A DNA stretch of 64,000 nucleotides from Berberis thunbergii (GCA_003290165.1 QNQO01000590.1:310001-374000), one strand, 5' to 3'; shown: positions 41,878 through 55,250, numbered from the stretch's first letter. Program-made: numbers and translations. Notes: a model not told the origin generated them from the letters alone.

Positions 41878-41906
41878 GTATGTATATCCTCAGGAGCCAG
41901 GATAAT

Positions 41907-42533
41907 TTATGCACCATTTATATAATAAATTCCGAGGTCGTAAGTCACCTTAGAAGTCGTAGAGTCCATGGGTCCAGCTCTCTGATCTACACTGCACGGC
42001 ATGCGTTTTTTTGATGCGGAGAAGGAAGATGATCCCTTCCAAGTATCAAGTCTATCGACATCTTTATCTCTTCCTTTAGCACCATCTGCGGCACCATCAT
42101 TTGTAAGAGAATCCCAACAGTTGCTGACAGTGTTCTCTCCTATGCTCATTAAACCCGTTTGCTGCTCACAGTTAGAATCCTCTGTAGGTGTAGGAAGGAG
42201 GTCCAAAACAAATGACCAGATCCTAGAAAGTTCTGCAGCTGACGGACAGCCCGAGTAACATTTGATTGCCTGTCTCTTATGTGACAAAGAAAATGCGGAG
42301 TCACCATGACCATTCCAGTCACACTTTTGACAGAGTGAGGCCTTCTCCTCAAGACACCTAACTGTAGCAGGCTCAGAATAGCATCTTTCACACACAAGGG
42401 TCCTTGAGTGGCGCTTAAACAGTCCGTGTGAAGAATGCAGATTTCTGTCACAAGATAAACACAAGCCAGCTGCTTCAGATCGACAATACACCATCGATCT
42501 TTGGGCCCCACAATGATCACAAAGGTGGCCCAC
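41907..42533 (-). pseudogene. B-box gene copy 2, exon 2 only, start codon changed
   Basis: The frame through both B-boxes is open ([29 protein letters not shown]) and lacks the extra T of copy 1. The codon at the normal start is GTG (42533-42531), where copy 1 has ATG. The exon end and donor (AAG/GTGACTT, about 41953) are kept, but only ~45 bp of intron follow before the junction with SDR sequence at 41905. Exons 3-5 are not joined to it. It could not make the full transcription factor. Confidence 0.85.
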
Positions 42534-43655
42534 GATTTACTTCCACCCTTCTCAGGAATCAAAATCCAAGTGTAGTCTTAGTCCTACTATAAAATCCAAT
42601 CCACTTTCTTCAAACTAGCTTGTTATAGATGTGATGAATCCAATTGAATGTCTCTAAAACCTTCAAAGAATGTTACAAAGATGTCAAACCTCAGACATTA
42701 CAACTACAAATAAGAATCTTTCAAATAATAGCAGACATATAAATCAACAATTAACATGGAAGAAGGCGACTCATAAGTCATAACTATATCTTTACATGTT
42801 GTCTATCACTTAGTATGAACAAATGGGCTAATTGAGTATATTAAAACAATCATAGAGGAACAGACCTTTAATCGCTTCTCGCAGAAGATCTCAGTGACAA
42901 ACTCATAGGAAACACACAATTAAACTAAACCCAGATCAAAAACAGCTGCAATAATTAAAAGCTGGCAAAAAGCAGACATCTTTAACATAATATACCACTA
43001 GAAAGCAATCTATATGCTGAAGAAAATAAAAGCCTAACTTTTAAGTAGCTCATCTTTTCAAAAGTTCAACCTTTATCAACAAAGACAAAGCGCAGAACCT
43101 CTTAAAAATTAAAAAAAAAATATGCAAAGAATCAAATTTGCCGGTTTTCATCCAAATTCATCAAAATCAGGCCCAAGTTTCACCAATTACCAAAAGGACG
43201 CATCTCCAATCGATCAATTGAGCTATAAAGAAAACGATACTTTCCAAAAAGAACCCAATTCACATCTCAAACTCATCACTCAATACAACAAAATATGGTA
43301 AAAATCAACCACCCTTTTTTTTTCCATAACACCTCTAACTCATCCCAAAACATGATAAAAATGAACTCAATACAATCACAAACTCCTTCCAATTCAGCAA
43401 AATCACTCAAATTCTCCACAAAACAAGCAAACACTCATCAATTCTCCACAGATCCTTCAAACCATCACACACACTTTCCCAAAACACTCTTAATTCACAA
43501 CTCACAACTCACACAACAAAACAAGCTAAAATTAACAAATTCATAAAAACCAAATAATACTGTCAAAATTTCCACCAAAAGTCACTCAATTTTCCACAAA
43601 TCCTTCAAACAACATACACCCTTTCCCAAAACACCTCTTTAACTCACTCACAACA
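42534..43655 (-). other. Intron 1 of B-box copy 2
   Basis: Inverted copy of about 19466-20576. The first exon and promoter are missing; at 43655 the sequence joins the SDR block at its exon 2 acceptor. Open frames here are not supported. Confidence 0.8.
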
Positions 43656-44290
43656 AAATACCTGCAAAATCAACAAATGAATACTCGACACTTACTTGTC
43701 ATCCAAATTCCTGAAAGAAAATCTAGAAATGATCTTTTTACCTATGGCCTCACCTTTGGGAAATGGTTTATGTGGTTTGAAATTTCGGAAGAGTCTTAAC
43801 TTTTTATGATTTGATCACTGTATATTTCAAACCCACACACATGTTCAACCCACTTCGGCATATAGGTTTTAAGTTACAGATTGCCAGTTCTCATTGACTT
43901 TAGAACAAATTTGTTAGATCTAAAAGCCCATTTGGGTTTGCTTAAATTGTAAGTATCATCTTTAGTCTCAATACTTCAGCTGTGATGATTTTGCAGTGTG
44001 GTCTCTGCTATTAAAACTTGAGCAAAATAACAATAATCAAAATCTTCGATTTCACTCACACCTTATGAAAGTCAAAAAACAACATTATAACATCAAATAT
44101 ATCAATTTGAAGCACTTACTTACTAAGATGTCAAGTCTGCCAAATTGGGTTTTCACAAATTTGGCCAAAGAATCAACACTAGACTCATCTCTAACATCAA
44201 GTTGATGAAACACCACATTAGACAATCCAGAGCCCTTGAAAGCTGAAACTGCTTCCATACCTCTCTTCTCATCTCTAGCAGTCAAAACAT
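43656..44290 (-). pseudogene. SDR fragment, copy 2
   Basis: One exon (about 44288-44124; [32 protein letters not shown]) plus the intron after it, up to the next acceptor. It then joins B-box intron 1. It is the shortest of the three SDR copies, lacking exons 2 and 3. Confidence 0.8.
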
Positions 44291-44394
44291 GAATGACTCA
44301 AAAAGTATCAAGGCCATTATCAAAACAGAAACAGAAACAATAGAAATGATAGAAGCATAACATCAAACAAATAGAAGGCATTCAGAAAACTCAC

Positions 44395-44701
44395 ATTTTT
44401 CTTCAACCCTTGTTCCGAAAGATCCTCTTCGCTCATTTCCGATACGTAATCAAACGGAGGACGGCCTGGATCACGGAAAAGACAGTACAAAAACGATACA
44501 ACACACATGACAATCTAGCAAGTGAAGTCCAAACTGTTGAACAACCCATTTGAGCTCTTCAAACCCCACAACTCCTCCATAAAATGAAAATTGTGGTGTA
44601 AAAACCAAACCCAATCACGAAAACAACAACTACAATCGGTTGTCTAGTGTATTTGGGAGAGGGAGATTGTTCCCTCCCTGCCTCTTAAATTGCTTTTTCA
44701 T
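44395..44701 (-). pseudogene. DHHC acyltransferase first exon, copy 2
   Basis: Inverted counterpart of 40122-40429. The TCG (Ser) codon before the second membrane span is TAG here, a nonsense change. One A is missing near 44583, and P is S in the YVP motif. The most damaged of the three copies. Confidence 0.75.
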
Positions 44702-44809
44702 TTCGAATTTCAGATTCCCGCTTTTTTTTTTTTTTTGAAACCAAAGTCGAGGGCACGTGCGACGCACCATCCCTCGCCCAAACCCTCGACATCTAGAATT
44801 GCTCTGAAA

Positions 44810-45560
44810 GATATACCAATGGACAAAGCTGTGGCATGTTGTCTCAGGCTCACAGCCATCTATAAATTGCTACCAAGCTTATCTCGACATAAACAATCCA
44901 CACAACTTCTGACCAAAAAGACATTAAGAAGGGGTATTTAACATCAAGTAAACAACCGCTGCAGCAGAATGGAAGAGATGTCTACATATGTTCTTATGTA
45001 GAAAAAAATTTACAGAGCCATAAATGGTTTATCTATGCCAAAATGTAATAATACTGCAATAAAACCTGAACAAGTTACAACACTGCATTCATTCTCACAT
45101 AAACAAAATCCGCTTAGTATCAGTTAGTAAAAACAAGTTTCAGTATCGCTGAGGCCTGCTTTACACATGGAAAAGTGAAAAATATTAAGTATGAACATCA
45201 CGCAAAAGGAGCTTGTTCTGTCTGACCTAGAGGTAAGGTTTGGCAACCTGTGATGCCTAGTAAATAATTTCTACATAGTGCAGAAGACAAAAAGATCCGA
45301 AGGAGCTGACAAATGACATTTAAAATAGCATAATTACAAGACAAAGATTGTACCACTTCCCAATGAAAGGAGGAATATCTGCTCTCGACCTCAAAAATGG
45401 AAAGGCAAAACGCCACATGAAATTCAGTGCATCGACAGCAAAGTATTCAGCATAAACTATCATAATGGCCATTGCAATAGGAGTTGAAGGTCCATTGTAA
45501 AGCTACACAGCTCGCATTCTTGAACTTTATTCTCTTTTTATAATTGGCTGCCATGCACCT
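44810..45560 (-). repeat. Block P copy 3 (inverted)
   Basis: Reverse complement of 27728-28488. It joins the B-box 3' end on its right, as in copy 1, and the DHHC/SDR block on its left, as in copy 2. It therefore combines both contexts and shows the ancestral order B-box, P, DHHC/SDR. Confidence 0.85.
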
Positions 45561-46386
45561 GTTGATAGCAATATTTGTTATTGCACTGGTAGGGACCCAA
45601 CAATCTTCTCTTTTGAAAACAAAAGCTAATAATTTTCCAAAAATTTTCAGTCGTTCAAGAATGGTTTTAAAAATGTACTCTTAGAAGCTTTCCGTTTGGC
45701 ACATTGGATCATAATCATAACGTTCTCCAGCCTTAACAAACCGCCCCTTGACACGCTTTCTTACATCAGCTCGTGCTTTGCGTGAAGCATATCTTATTTT
45801 CTTTTCAAACCTGTTAACCAGACAAAATTTTATGTCAACACACAATATAAAGCACATCAAGCTACTTCCACAATTCCACATATGCAAGAATGAAAAATTG
45901 AGTTCAGTTGATAAAAGGTCTCCTATATGTATATATGAAGGTACTCAGGCAAAAAGCGCAGTTTATTTATTTATTTTATCCTTTTAAAAAAATATTATTT
46001 TCAAGGAAAACAAATAAAAAAGAACTTCTCATTTAAATTATCCCTGTCTACATCAATGTAACACTAGGCAGATTTACTTACTTCCGTGTCTTCTTCTTTT
46101 CCTTGTAACGCAAGACAGCACTATCCCTATTAGCTGATTGAGTATCAGCACCAGGAAGATAGCTTAAAGTTTCACCCATGGCAACCATAGAAGATACCCC
46201 ACAGTCTTGATAATCTCCAGCACTGTCCCCAGTCAAGCCAGAAAATGAAAGTGAAAGAGTTGGATGGTCTTGCTTTGTTGTGTAACAAATGCTTGGTGGT
46301 TCAGTTTTAACACTCATCATGGAATCAGCAGATATTGCATTACTGCATGCTGGCTGCGCGAATTTGGTTTTTCCCGCTGGATCTCC

Positions 46387-49300
46387 CTGGAAGTATACAT
46401 AAAAGAGCAGTCTATTAGTGTGTGCAGTACATATGACTCATGAATGAATACTTAGACATGTGCTAGAGCTATGAAATAGAATAATCTAGATGAATTAAGA
46501 AAAACACATTTAAGGTATGGCACAAGATTCAGATACATGTAGAAAACTGTTGCTGCAACAAATAGTAAATGGTGCGGTTCACACTTCACAGATAGAGGAC
46601 ATTCCAGCCATCTGAAGAACCTGATTGAAAAAAAAGACCATCTGATGACTGGAACCCTGTCATATGAGCTGGACTTGAGCCTGTGATGAGTTCAACCCCA
46701 TTGTGACGAACATTTCTCAAACCCTTGCTTTTTGTGGAATTGATGAATTCCAATCTCTATGAGTTTCCAACTTCTCATGAGACTTTCTTTGGGGGATGGG
46801 GTGGGGGTGGTTAAACCAAACTGGCATCAGGTGAAGTTGTGAAATCGACCACAGTTAAATGGAAATTTTTTTAACTTCTAGTGATTTGATCAGTTGGAGG
46901 ATGATATCAACCATTTGATGGTGCCTTTGGCTAGCACGAAAAATAGATAGATTCTTAAAATGCAGATTGCCTCTGAGAAATAGAGCTTGTTCATTAGGGA
47001 GGTTAGGATTCCAGTGCTAATAGTTAACACATTTATTTCATATAAAAGTATGTCGACTTTTCCTACATGTCAAGCAAGTTTTCCTAAGAGTCTACAGGAC
47101 TGAGCCTAACTACAAACTGTACTAGTTTGTTTCCTCCTCTTCCAATGCTGTCTTTCTCCCCATACACCCCACCCTTCCACTTGAGATATTTCTTAGTGCC
47201 TCGTAGGGGTGTGCAAAAAAGCGAGAAAACCAATAACCGACCAAACTGAACCAAACCGAGTCGGTTCAGTTTAGTTTTGGAAATCAATCGGTTCGGTTTC
47301 GTTATCCATATGTCAAAACCGACTTCTTCGGTTCGGTTTTTGGTTTTAGTATGTATATAACTGACCTTTCGGTTCGGTTTTAGAAAAATGTTGGTTCGGT
47401 TATGGTCGGTTTTTGGTTTGGTTGCGGTTAGGATTGGTTTAAGGTCGGTTTGGTTCAGTTAACAACATAGCCATACTGAGGTAACTCAGGTTGGTTGGCA
47501 ATTTTCACTCAAAATCGAACGAACCGAACCGTGCACACACCTAGTGCCTTGTATTGCAATAATAACAATTAAGGCATTATACTAATGACTACAAAAGGCG
47601 TCACTTTCAGTTCACTGTTGTTGGCATCATCACAGCCTTGGAGGATATACATCATTGGAAAGGAATATACCTCCTATTTGGCCATGGCCATTACATAAAT
47701 GCTATGTAACAAGGACACTTCAGTATCAAAATGAATACCGGACAGTCAGATACTTGGACATGCATTGGACGCTCCATCATCAACTTTTGAAATGTGTTTC
47801 GAAGGTTTCAGTCACAACGAATATATATTATGTCAAGTTAGTAGCACATATCTAGAAGTATTCATCCACAAGTAACAATATAATTACTAAAATAAACTTT
47901 ATAGCCAAATCATAATGTAACGTAGAGGGATATCCCTGTAATAGTGGACTTTCATCGATGTGTCGAACACCTTGTATCTGCATCAGGCACCAATGCACAT
48001 TCCTCTACACATCCACTGTTACATAGTATAAATGTTTTTGCTCAAAATTGTCTGACTCTACTAATAAGCATATAGGCATTGGAAAGGAAGCTATACCCTG
48101 TCTTCCACAACAGGAAGGAACAACACAGGCTTTTCTAAAGGGTAGAACATATAAACTAGTTGGCAAACAAACAAAATCCACTCTATCAGAAAATCCAAAG
48201 ATTAGGCTACTATTGGCTGACCATGACACAAGAAGCAAGGAGCTGCAAAATAATCACCAAGATTTTCAAGCCAGTAGTAGAAAGTGATAGATGTCACAGA
48301 CGCACTCGCATTCTCATGAGCAAGCACTCAATCACAGCGTTATAGCCAACAAGGCTCAAAGTGTACTTGCGCCCAATGCAAAGAAATTGGGGTCTGCTCT
48401 TTTGATCAAGAATTTCCTCGAGCAACAAAGTTCTTGCATCTCAAAAAACACATATTAAGTTGACAAATCCACCTAGGCAATACCCAGTCTCTCAGGAGTA
48501 AGACACATATAAACTCCATAACGTTGCCAAAGCTTCTAGAGCCATAGAATACTCACCGTCTCACCCCACAAGTTCACTAATAAACCAAGCCTTATGTCTT
48601 TCTCAAGCTTCCGGTATGTCAACTAGTAGTTGCCCATAAATCCCAGCCTTCTGAAGCCTCTCTTAAATCCCTTCTTGTTAAGTGCATAGTTCACTCATTC
48701 AAAGCACTGGCAAGGACACCGTGTGAGAACTGAACTTTGTGTTTTTATTTATAAAACTGACATAGTAGCGATTGGTATGTGGTAGTACAGGAAGAATAGA
48801 TCGATACAAGAAAATAGGGGTGGATAAGAACAGCGATAATTATTAAAAGGTTAAAGTAAGGAAGTTATCAGCCGGTTCGACAAGAACTGAGGTACAATGA
48901 GTCCTCATCACAAGATCTTGGAATGGATTTTTGAGTCGTCATAACTTATGATTTGCATGAGAAAAATGCAACAGATTAATAAGGGGGAGTATACAGGGTG
49001 AACCACTCATAAGAGAGAGAAGAAAAGAAAACTACAAACCAGTAAGAGTCTTGTTTCTGATACCAAGAAATTCATCAAATTTGAATAAAACTTATCAGCA
49101 TCTGGCTGCATGTACTAGAGTTAATTTATAAAGAGTAATTTGATTCAAATATTCAATATAAACGCCCTTAAGCTGAAATCAAACATGATTATGTAAGATG
49201 GATTGTTTTTTTAATGTAATGAACTGCCTTAACTAATTTGTTATTGTGATTTATGAACAACATGAATTGCCACTTTGCACAGAGAATATTGCCAAGACCA

Positions 49301-49416
49301 GAAAAACAACAAAAAAAACCCTTGAAGGAGAAAATAGTATTATTAGATAGAACCATTTAAAACATGACAACAAAATCTAATATTATGCGATAGAAGAATA
49401 GAGTTGTGGAAAGAAC
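46387..49416 (-). other. Intron 3 of B-box copy 3
   Basis: Inverted counterpart of 23864-26904 with small indels. It holds the shared hAT MITE at 47202-47541. No gene is seen inside. Confidence 0.75.
47202..47541. mobile_element. hAT-type MITE (inverted copy of 25744-26088)
   Basis: Flanked on both sides by TAGTGCCT (47194-47201 and 47542-47549), a perfect 8-bp duplication. Interior of CGGTTC repeats. It was copied with the gene, not inserted independently. Confidence 0.85.
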
Positions 49417-49647
49417 CTGTGTGACAAAGTCGTCGTCATCCTGACAATCATAGTCAGCAACGGAAATGTCCTTCATTGCAAACAAGCTATCAAGTCCACC
49501 ATTCTCAAGGAGGTATTCTGAATTACTCTGGGATACGCCAAAGATTTCGTCATAATCGTCAAAATTTAAGTCCAAATCATCCGCATTGAAGTCCTCATAA
49601 ATTTCACTTTCGCAGTACTCAAAGTCCTTTGCTCCAGGACAGTGTTG

Positions 49648-52111
49648 CTACACATTAATAAACGAAACTTTCTTGTAAGAACAGAAGATAAAATAACTTC
49701 ATAAAGATTTTCAAATGAATACTTGAACATCCGAAGCTATTATGGGGAGTTTGGAAGTAACTCCAACACTTCCAGTAACTGGGAAATTTTGTGCTTTGGC
49801 GAAACATATTCTTGCTGGCTCCCAACTCAACAAAGTTTACAAATGACTGCATTAATATTTTCATATTCTTGCTAGCTACAAATGACTGCATTTTCATATT
49901 CTTGCTAGCTACAAATGACTGCATTAATATTTTCATGTTAGTATTCATGAATGTTGTCACTCTGAATATGTTTGTATTTGACTGATCGTGAAGATATATT
50001 TGAGTTTGAAGATCAATTTTTTGTTTCAATTAATGGTTGCTTCAATTCTCTGTTACTATTTAGTTTACATGAGATTATCTTATTCAATATTGATTCTCAT
50101 TTTATCTATGAGACTATGATCATGCTCTGTGGTAGATGGCTTGTGACTAAATAGTGACAGAGAATAAAATTTATTACTTTACACATACTCATGCATTGAA
50201 GAATAGGAAATTAAATTTCATTAGTGGGAAAATTGATTTATAAACCACATTATGGAATAAGAAGCAATGATAATTAAAATCAAATTTCTAATCATCATCG
50301 AAAAAAGTAATGCACGGGTACCTGTAAATTTTTTGAATCAAATTTATGACAAGTTAATCAAATTGATTTTATTAACTAATTAAAACCAAATTTGTAATCA
50401 TCATTAAGTACATTATGAAAAGTTTACTAAACCTTAACACAATAATTTGATTAATTTATCAGTACATGAAAACTTATAAAAATTTATAATTGGTTAGTCA
50501 TAATTAGAATCATTAATATTGATACCTACTAGCGACATGGGGTGGAAGGGGTAACCGGTAAAAAAAAAAGTAAAAATAACCAAGAAAATAAAAACTAGAA
50601 TCATTAATAAAATAGTCTTTGTTGGTCATAAAAGTATAAAATTAGGTTTTCTATTTGTTTAAGAATGGTCAAGATGTAATATAACTTTATGAGTTAACCT
50701 GAGTTAATAAAAGAGTCTTTATTAGTCATAAAAGTATAAAATTAGGCACAAATTGACCATTTAAAACAACTATGATATCTAAATGGTCTATTTTATGAAG
50801 AAGTGTAGGCCATCATTTTTCAAATTTTAAACCCCAAGAAAATTTGTACATACAAGTGATGAAGTGAAGAATTTTCATACTGACTCTTTGAGTTTATAGA
50901 GTTACTACCAAATAAACCCCAATTTCAGATTGATGCCCCTCCCCTTACCCCACCCCACCACCACCACTAAAGGAGAAAAAGCTTGCATAAATTTCAATAA
51001 TGGCATACATTGTATTAAGTAAAAATCGCCCATTGCAGGAGATGGTCACACATATTCAGCAAAGTTCCATTCTACTACTAAACAAACTATAGGAATTCAA
51101 GAGCATTTGAACACAGAGCACATGGATACCTTCTGGAGAAAGGAGAAATTCCTAATGAGGTGATTGGGACAAAAACAGGGAAAGAGTAAGTCAAAAGTGT
51201 TGTTTTACTATGAATTTTCGACTTAAAAAAGAGTGAAGGAGAGTGAACTCCCAGGTGGCCTGAATTAAGAAATGTTAAGAGCACTAGACTACAGCTAGCA
51301 AATACATAGCAGACAAATTTTCTCCATCTGGCAATTGAGGTATAAAATGGACAAAGCCCGATGGAGTATAAGCAACTAAAGCAAGTTATTGTCTACAATG
51401 CTATCAACAATTTGCAAGGAAACCTAGAAACTAGTGCATTTATTCATGAAGAAAACAGTTAAAAATTATTATAGTTCCAGATGCTTGGGGCTTATATTAT
51501 TGCTAATCTACTAGTTATTTACCTAGCTTATTGAAAGCACAAGAACAGCAAGCACAGGTATCCAAGCTGTGCCTGCCAGATAGATGGCAATGGGACTTTA
51601 CTAAAACCAACTGCAGGAATGGCCACTCAAACTGGATGATGGGAAACTATCCTATGAAGAGTCGGCTATAAAGAGCACTTGTGAAGAAACCAAATAAAAA
51701 AGAAAAAAATTTGATTGAAATTAAAAAGAGATTAGAAAAAAGGTTGTCAACAAAGAAAGCTCCTCATGTACAAGTGATCACTGATGCCTTCAACATAGAA
51801 AGAAAACCTAAAGTGACAATTTTTTTTGCAGCAACCTGAAGAATTTATAAAGAGTGAAAGAAATGGGAACACATTCAAAAGGATAAACCTAAATAACCAA
51901 AGAATGATCAAACAAGTGACAAACATGATGTAAAGGATACATCCCTTTCGTGGAAGCCACCGAATGATGTGCCCCACCCTCCTTGCATTTCTGCAACATG
52001 TATGGTATGATGTCCATAGACTGTCCTCACCTCCAATATGTTGAGTAACTAGAATTCCAATAGGATAATTTATGCACCATTTATATAATAAATTCCGAGG
52101 TCGTAAGTCAC
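49648..52111 (-). other. Intron 2 of B-box copy 3
   Basis: Inverted counterpart of 21160-23632, including the short tandem repeat near 49825-49940 and the G-rich tract near 50937-50970. The open frames are not supported. Confidence 0.75.
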
Positions 52112-52831
52112 CTTAGAAGTCGTAGAGTCCAAGGGTCCAGCTCTCTGATCTACAATAATTACAGTCAGGTTATCGAATGTGTTTAGGCGGAGAGCTTCCA
52201 TGACTAGTTCCCTAGCACATTGCTCTGGGTCATCATGCCGACTAAGCCCAGGACGCACTATGCTGACTGCCTGCTGGCTTCACATAACATCCCATATGCC
52301 ATCACATCCCATTATAAGAAACTCGTCATCTTCTGTGAGAACAGCTTGCCGAAACTCGGGTTCAACAATTAGTGGGGAAGGAGATCCCTGTGGTAGTTTC
52401 ATGTCCCAGTCACCTAAGGCCATTGAAACTGAAAAGACACCATTTTAATACCCATCATCTATGTACCCACCACATTTCTCGACTCTCGTGCGTTCTAATG
52501 TATGTATAGGCCGGTGGTCTTGAGACATCTCAATTGCCTTTACTTTACGACACAAAACTGCTCTACAGTCCCCAGCATTTGCTACCAGTAGAAGTCTGCA
52601 ACAAGAGTAGTTTCTAGTTAACAAAATCAGAAAACATGACAAATCTCTGCTAACAAATCTCTCCTGATATTGGATTTGTTGCATACGTGACATAAACATA
52701 CCTTCCAAGTATTAGGGCTGTAAGAGCAATTGTCCCAGAAGAACTGCTAACAGTGCATTCATTACCCAATGCAATGTCTGCGAGAAGGAAGGCATCACTC
52801 CTTGTACCTTATTTGTTGCCTGTCCAGATAG
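52112..52831 (-). pseudogene. PP2C phosphatase fragment joined to SDR and B-box exon pieces
   Basis: Reading the minus strand: SDR exon 3 start (52831-52796), PP2C exon (to 52702), a small intron, PP2C exon (52595-52153), then the last 41 bp of B-box exon 2. The PP2C part has [60 protein letters not shown] and [12 protein letters not shown], the core and metal-binding motifs of a plant PP2C. Two in-frame stops (after DDGY and after GIWDVM) and the missing N terminus make it non-functional. PP2C sequence is found nowhere else in the window. Microhomology at the ends (GATGC; TGTAG) suggests a template switch. Confidence 0.85.
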
Positions 52832-53996
52832 CTGCATCAAAAGCATATGCATTAGACTGATATGTTTTTCTAAGGAGTTTTAGTTTTATCTTCAACTAGA
52901 CTTTGAAGGTGTGACTTTTCTAAAATGCCAATACAAGTCTCTATATTAGGTGTTCATTTTGTTCCATCTGGTTATTGGAGTACACATAGGTTAGACCGTT
53001 AGAGTCAAAGGCACATGAATCTGAATGTCTTACTACTTTTGAATGAGGAAAGTCGCGTAAATTTCTTCTAACTATGTACAAGAATGATCAAAACTGTCAA
53101 ATTGCTTCTAATTAGAAGTTCATACGAAAAGAAAAAGTACGAACTCAATGCTAAGAATCTCTAGTAAGACATTGCCTATTGCCTCTGATTGATGTACCCT
53201 ACCCTCTGGGGAAAAAAAAGAACCCGTCCCCTAAACTTCTTGGGGATGGAGAAACACATAGCGAATCATTTGTGGTGTGAGTAACTTACCCAAGCCACTG
53301 GGTCAATGTTCAAGGCTCTTAGACCTTCTTCATCAACTAAAACTCCAGATGCGCTCCTGCATTGTTTACCTGCAAAATCAACAAATGAATACTCGACACT
53401 TACCTGTCATCCAAATTCCTGAAAGAAAATCTAGAAATGATCTTTTTACCTATGGCCTCACCTTTGGGAAATGGTTTATGTGGTTTGAAATTTCGGAAGA
53501 GTCTTAACTTTTTATGATTTGATCACTGTATATTTCAAACCCACACACATGTTCAACCCACTTCGGCATATAGGTTTTAAGTTATAGATTGCCAGTTCTC
53601 ATTGACTTTAGAACAAATTTGTTAGATCTAAAAGCCCATTTGGGTTTGCTTAAATTGTAAGTATCATCTTTAGTCTCAATACTTCAGCTGTGATGATTTT
53701 GCAGTGTGGTCTCTGCTATTAAAACTTGAGCAAAATAACAATAATCAAAATCTTCGATTTCACTCACACCTTATGAAAGTCAAAAAACAACATTATAACA
53801 TCAAATATATCAATTTGAAGCACTTACTTACTAAGATGTCAAGTCTGCCAAATTGGGTTTTCACAAATTTGGCCAAAGAATCAACACTAGACTCATCTCT
53901 AACATCAAGTTGATGAAACACCACATTAGACAATCCAGAGCCCTTGAAAGCTGAAACTGCTTCCATACCTCTCTTCTCATCTCTAGCAGTCAAAAC
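52832..53996 (-). pseudogene. SDR fragment, copy 3
   Basis: Exons at ~53996-53832 and 53369-53290 and the start of exon 3 (52831-52796), with the same borders as copy 1. It shares the two-base insertion in exon 2 that breaks VNNAGA..GVLVDE, so the SDR part was already broken before the copies separated. Exon 3 is cut by PP2C sequence after GTGATG. Confidence 0.8.
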
Positions 53997-54102
53997 ATGA
54001 ATGACTCAAAAAGTATCAAGGCCATTATCAAAACAGAAACAGAAACAATAGAAATGATAGAAGCATAACATCAAACAAATAGAAGGCATTCAGAAAACTC
54101 AC

Positions 54103-54410
54103 ATTTTTCTTCAACCCTTGTTCCGAAAGATCCTCTTCGCTCATTTCCGGTACGTAATCAAACGGAGGACGGCCTGGATCACGGAAAAGACAGTACAAAA
54201 ACGATACAACACACATGACAATCGAGCAAGTGAAGTCCAAACTATTGAACAACCCATTTGAGCTCTTCAAACCCCACAACTCCTCCATAAAAATGAAAAT
54301 TGTGGTGTAAAAACCAAACCCAATCACGAAAACAACAACTACAATCGGTTGTCTAGTGTATTTGGGAGAGGGAGATTGTTCCCTCCCTGCCTCTTAAATT
54401 GCTTTTTCAT
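54103..54410 (-). pseudogene. DHHC acyltransferase first exon, copy 3
   Basis: Nearly identical to copy 1 over the membrane spans and RDPGRPPFDYVPEM, with the same frame change near the start (LDNRL, stop) and the same donor. No DHHC exon follows. Confidence 0.75.
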
Positions 54411-54529
54411 TTCGAATTTCAGATTCCCGCTTTTTTTTTTTTTGAAACCAAAGTCGAGGGCACGTGCGACGCACCATCCCTCGCCCAAACCCTCGACATC
54501 TAGAATTGCTCTGAAAGATATACCAATGG

Positions 54530-55250
54530 ACAAAGCTGTGGCATGTTGTCTCAGGCTCACAGCCATCTATAAATTGCTACCAAGCTTATCTCGACATAAA
54601 CAATCCACACAACTTCTGACCAAAAGACATTAAGAAGAGGTATTTAACATCAAGTAAACAACCGCTGCAGCAGAATGGAAGAGATGTCTACATATGTTCT
54701 TATGTGGAAAAAAATTTACAGAGCCATAAATGGTTTATCTATGCCAAAATGTAATAATACTGCAATAAAACCTGAACAAGTTACAACACTGCATTCATTC
54801 TCACATAAACAAAATCCGCTTAGTATCAGTTAGTAAAAACAAGTTTCAGTATCGCTGAGGCCTGCTTTACACATGGAAAAGTGAAAAATATTAAGTATGA
54901 ACATCACGCAAAAGGAGCTTGTTCTGTCTGACCTAGAGGTAAGGTTTGGCAACCTGTGATGCCTAGTAAATAATTTCTACATAGTGCAGAAGACAAAAAG
55001 ATCCGAAGGAACTGACAAATGACATTTGAAATAGCATAATTACAAGACAAAGATTGTACCACTTCCCAATGAAAGGAGGAATATCTGCTCTCGACCTCAA
55101 AAATGGAAAGGGAAAACGCCACATGAAATTCAGTGCATCGACAGCAAAGTATTCAGCATAAACTATCATAATGGCCATTGCAATAGGAGTTGAAGGTCCA
55201 TTGTAAAGCTACACAGCTCGCATTCTTGAACTTTATTCTCTTTTATAATT
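54530..55250 (-). repeat. Block P copy 4 (inverted)
   Basis: Reverse complement of block P without the gypsy insertion, so its CAATCTTTGTC sequence near 55047-55056 is an empty site for the element at 34351-39474. It continues on the right into the 3' flank of PPR copy 2 (55255-55594), mirroring 33804-34139. Confidence 0.85.

Larger units (their letters stand above)
45681..49647 (-). pseudogene. B-box gene copy 3, exons 3-5 (acidic and CCT part)
   Basis: Exons 49647-49417, 46386-46082 and 45810-45681 have the same lengths as in copy 1 (231, 305 and 130 bp) and the same splice borders. They encode the acidic region and the whole CCT domain ending CQTESF. Upstream, exon 2 is reduced to its last 41 bp (52152-52112), preceded by PP2C sequence, so no B-box is joined to it. 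The reading frame of the surviving exons is intact, which suggests recent loss. Confidence 0.85.
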
